Part shown: positions 5,140 to 5,664 of the stretch, one piece after another
How positions within the stretch are numbered: position 1 is the stretch's first letter
How the letters are laid out: each line of letters opens with the position of its first letter
NCBI GenBank assembly: GCA_011055275.1
Contig: DSEZ01000157.1
Location: forward strand, 1-5,664
DNA from: Thermoprotei archaeon
Lineage (GTDB): Archaea > Thermoproteota > Thermoprotei_A > Marsarchaeales > UBA168
DNA: 5,664 nucleotides
Direction: 5' to 3'
Made by a program: the position numbers and the translations under genes
The notes under the pieces: generated by a model
Seen by the model: the letters and a program-made list of their open reading frames with translations, nothing else
Told to the model about the DNA's origin: nothing
Databases searched by the model: none

Positions 5140-5664
5140 TTGAACGAAGAGAAGTCCAAGGGCATACACGATGTTCTCCTTCCGGAGAAGGTCGCGATAG
5201 GGCCAGGATTATCCGACGCCGCAAGGGAATACATAAACAACCTCACGTCTGGTGGCAAGGTGCTCTTTGTGCATGGTAAGAGCTCTTATCTCAAGCTTTC
5301 AGGGGTCTTAAGCGGGCTTGCTCTTGATGATGTTGAGGTAGGCACCCCTCCATCGCTGGCCGAGGTTTTGGCGGCGTCCCAAAGGCTTAGGTTATCTCAT
5401 TACTCCGCCGTCGTGTCAATAGGAGGAGGATCCGTCATAGATACTGGGAAGTTCCTATCTTTACGGTTGGGTATACCAAACGTTTCGATCCCCACCTCGC
5501 TTTCTCACGATGGAATAGCGTCTCCGCGTGCTTCCCTTAGGTCGAATAACGGGCCAACATCCATGGCTGCCAAAGTCCCTAGGGCCGTTTTCGTGGATCT
5601 GGGTGTGGCTACGTCATCACCTCACCGCTTCGCGGCGGCGGGCTTTGGGGATACCGTGGCAAAG
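5140..5664 (+). CDS. egsA: sn-Glycerol-1-phosphate dehydrogenase, N-terminal part (3' end outside window)
   Basis: 175 codons in an open frame to the window edge. The enzyme reduces dihydroxyacetone phosphate to sn-glycerol-1-phosphate with NAD(P)H, providing the glycerol backbone of archaeal ether lipids. Visible landmarks, in residues from TTG 5140: short N-terminus, LLPEKVAIGPG (13-23), Rossmann-like strand KVLFVHGKSS (40-49), nucleotide-binding VVSIGGGSVIDTGKF (91-105), the family signature IPTSLSHDGIASPRAS (117-132), VFVDLGV (150-156), and GFGDTVAK (168-175), whose Asp is expected to be a metal ligand. The zinc-binding histidines would lie beyond the edge. An in-frame stop (TGA 5113-5115) leaves TTG 5140 as the only usable start; ATG 5129 is out of frame and stops after four codons. 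A TATA box at 5104-5110 gives it its own promoter, although it sits only 47 bases after aCPSF1. I recall egsA near psmB and aCPSF1 in other TACK archaea. Confidence 0.93.
   Translation, partial: MNEEKSKGIHDVLLPEKVAIGPGLSDAAREYINNLTSGGKVLFVHGKSSYLKLSGVLSGLALDDVEVGTPPSLAEVLAASQRLRLSHYSAVVSIGGGSVIDTGKFLSLRLGIPNVSIPTSLSHDGIASPRASLRSNNGPTSMAAKVPRAVFVDLGVATSSPHRFAAAGFGDTVAK

Noticed and set aside
5129..5143. ATG at 5129 as the start of egsA
   Set aside because: It is in another frame and meets TGA after four codons; TTG 5140 is the only start in the egsA frame downstream of the in-frame stop at 5113.
5067..5258. - strand 63-codon frame opposite the aCPSF1/egsA junction
   Set aside because: It overlaps the conserved ends of two well-recognised genes and the egsA promoter; no family features.
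1..5664. CRISPR array, tRNA/rRNA gene, insertion sequence or attachment site
   Set aside because: No repeated spacer pattern, cloverleaf-like sequence, transposase or terminal inverted repeat was seen; nearly all bases are accounted for by housekeeping genes and short promoter gaps.

Overview
The window looks like chromosomal DNA of a TACK-type archaeon (Thaumarchaeota, Crenarchaeota and relatives), though the lineage cannot be fixed from the sequence alone. It carries an archaeal DnaG primase C-terminus, an archaeal proteasome beta subunit, the archaeal termination/RNA 3'-end factor aCPSF1 (FttA), a UPF0179 protein and sn-glycerol-1-phosphate dehydrogenase, the enzyme of archaeal membrane lipid stereochemistry. 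Arg codons AGG/AGA and Ile codon ATA are frequent, as in many thermophilic archaea. First genes of transcription units have TATA-like boxes 23-33 bases before the start codon and no clear Shine-Dalgarno site. The one clearly internal operon gene does have one.

Layout: the 3' end of dnaG (+, 2-268) runs tail to tail into an unrecognised 455-residue gene (-, 255-1622), with 14 bases of overlap. A 57-base divergent promoter region follows. Next comes a small + gene (1680-1997) with a faint PC4/ThermoDBP-like look. It overlaps the UPF0179 gene (-, 1956-2465) tail to tail by 42 bases. A second divergent promoter region (2466-2560) separates UPF0179 from the rightward block: psmB (2561-3154), aCPSF1/FttA (3173-5092), then egsA with its own TATA box (5140 to the window edge). 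The window is gene-dense: there is no gene-free stretch over 100 bases, no RNA gene, no CRISPR array and no mobile element.

The recognised genes are mostly information-processing and turnover functions: DnaG (in archaea also linked to the RNA exosome), aCPSF1 (transcription termination and RNA cleavage) and the proteasome core. egsA supplies the lipid backbone. psmB and aCPSF1 almost certainly share a transcript. All four + strand genes whose 5' ends are visible appear to start at TTG. The two - strand genes start at ATG. The best leads are the 455-residue orphan beside dnaG, the small PC4-like candidate, and a T6 tract lying on the start codon of aCPSF1, a factor that itself acts at U-tracts. 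I do not see a convincing new multi-gene system.
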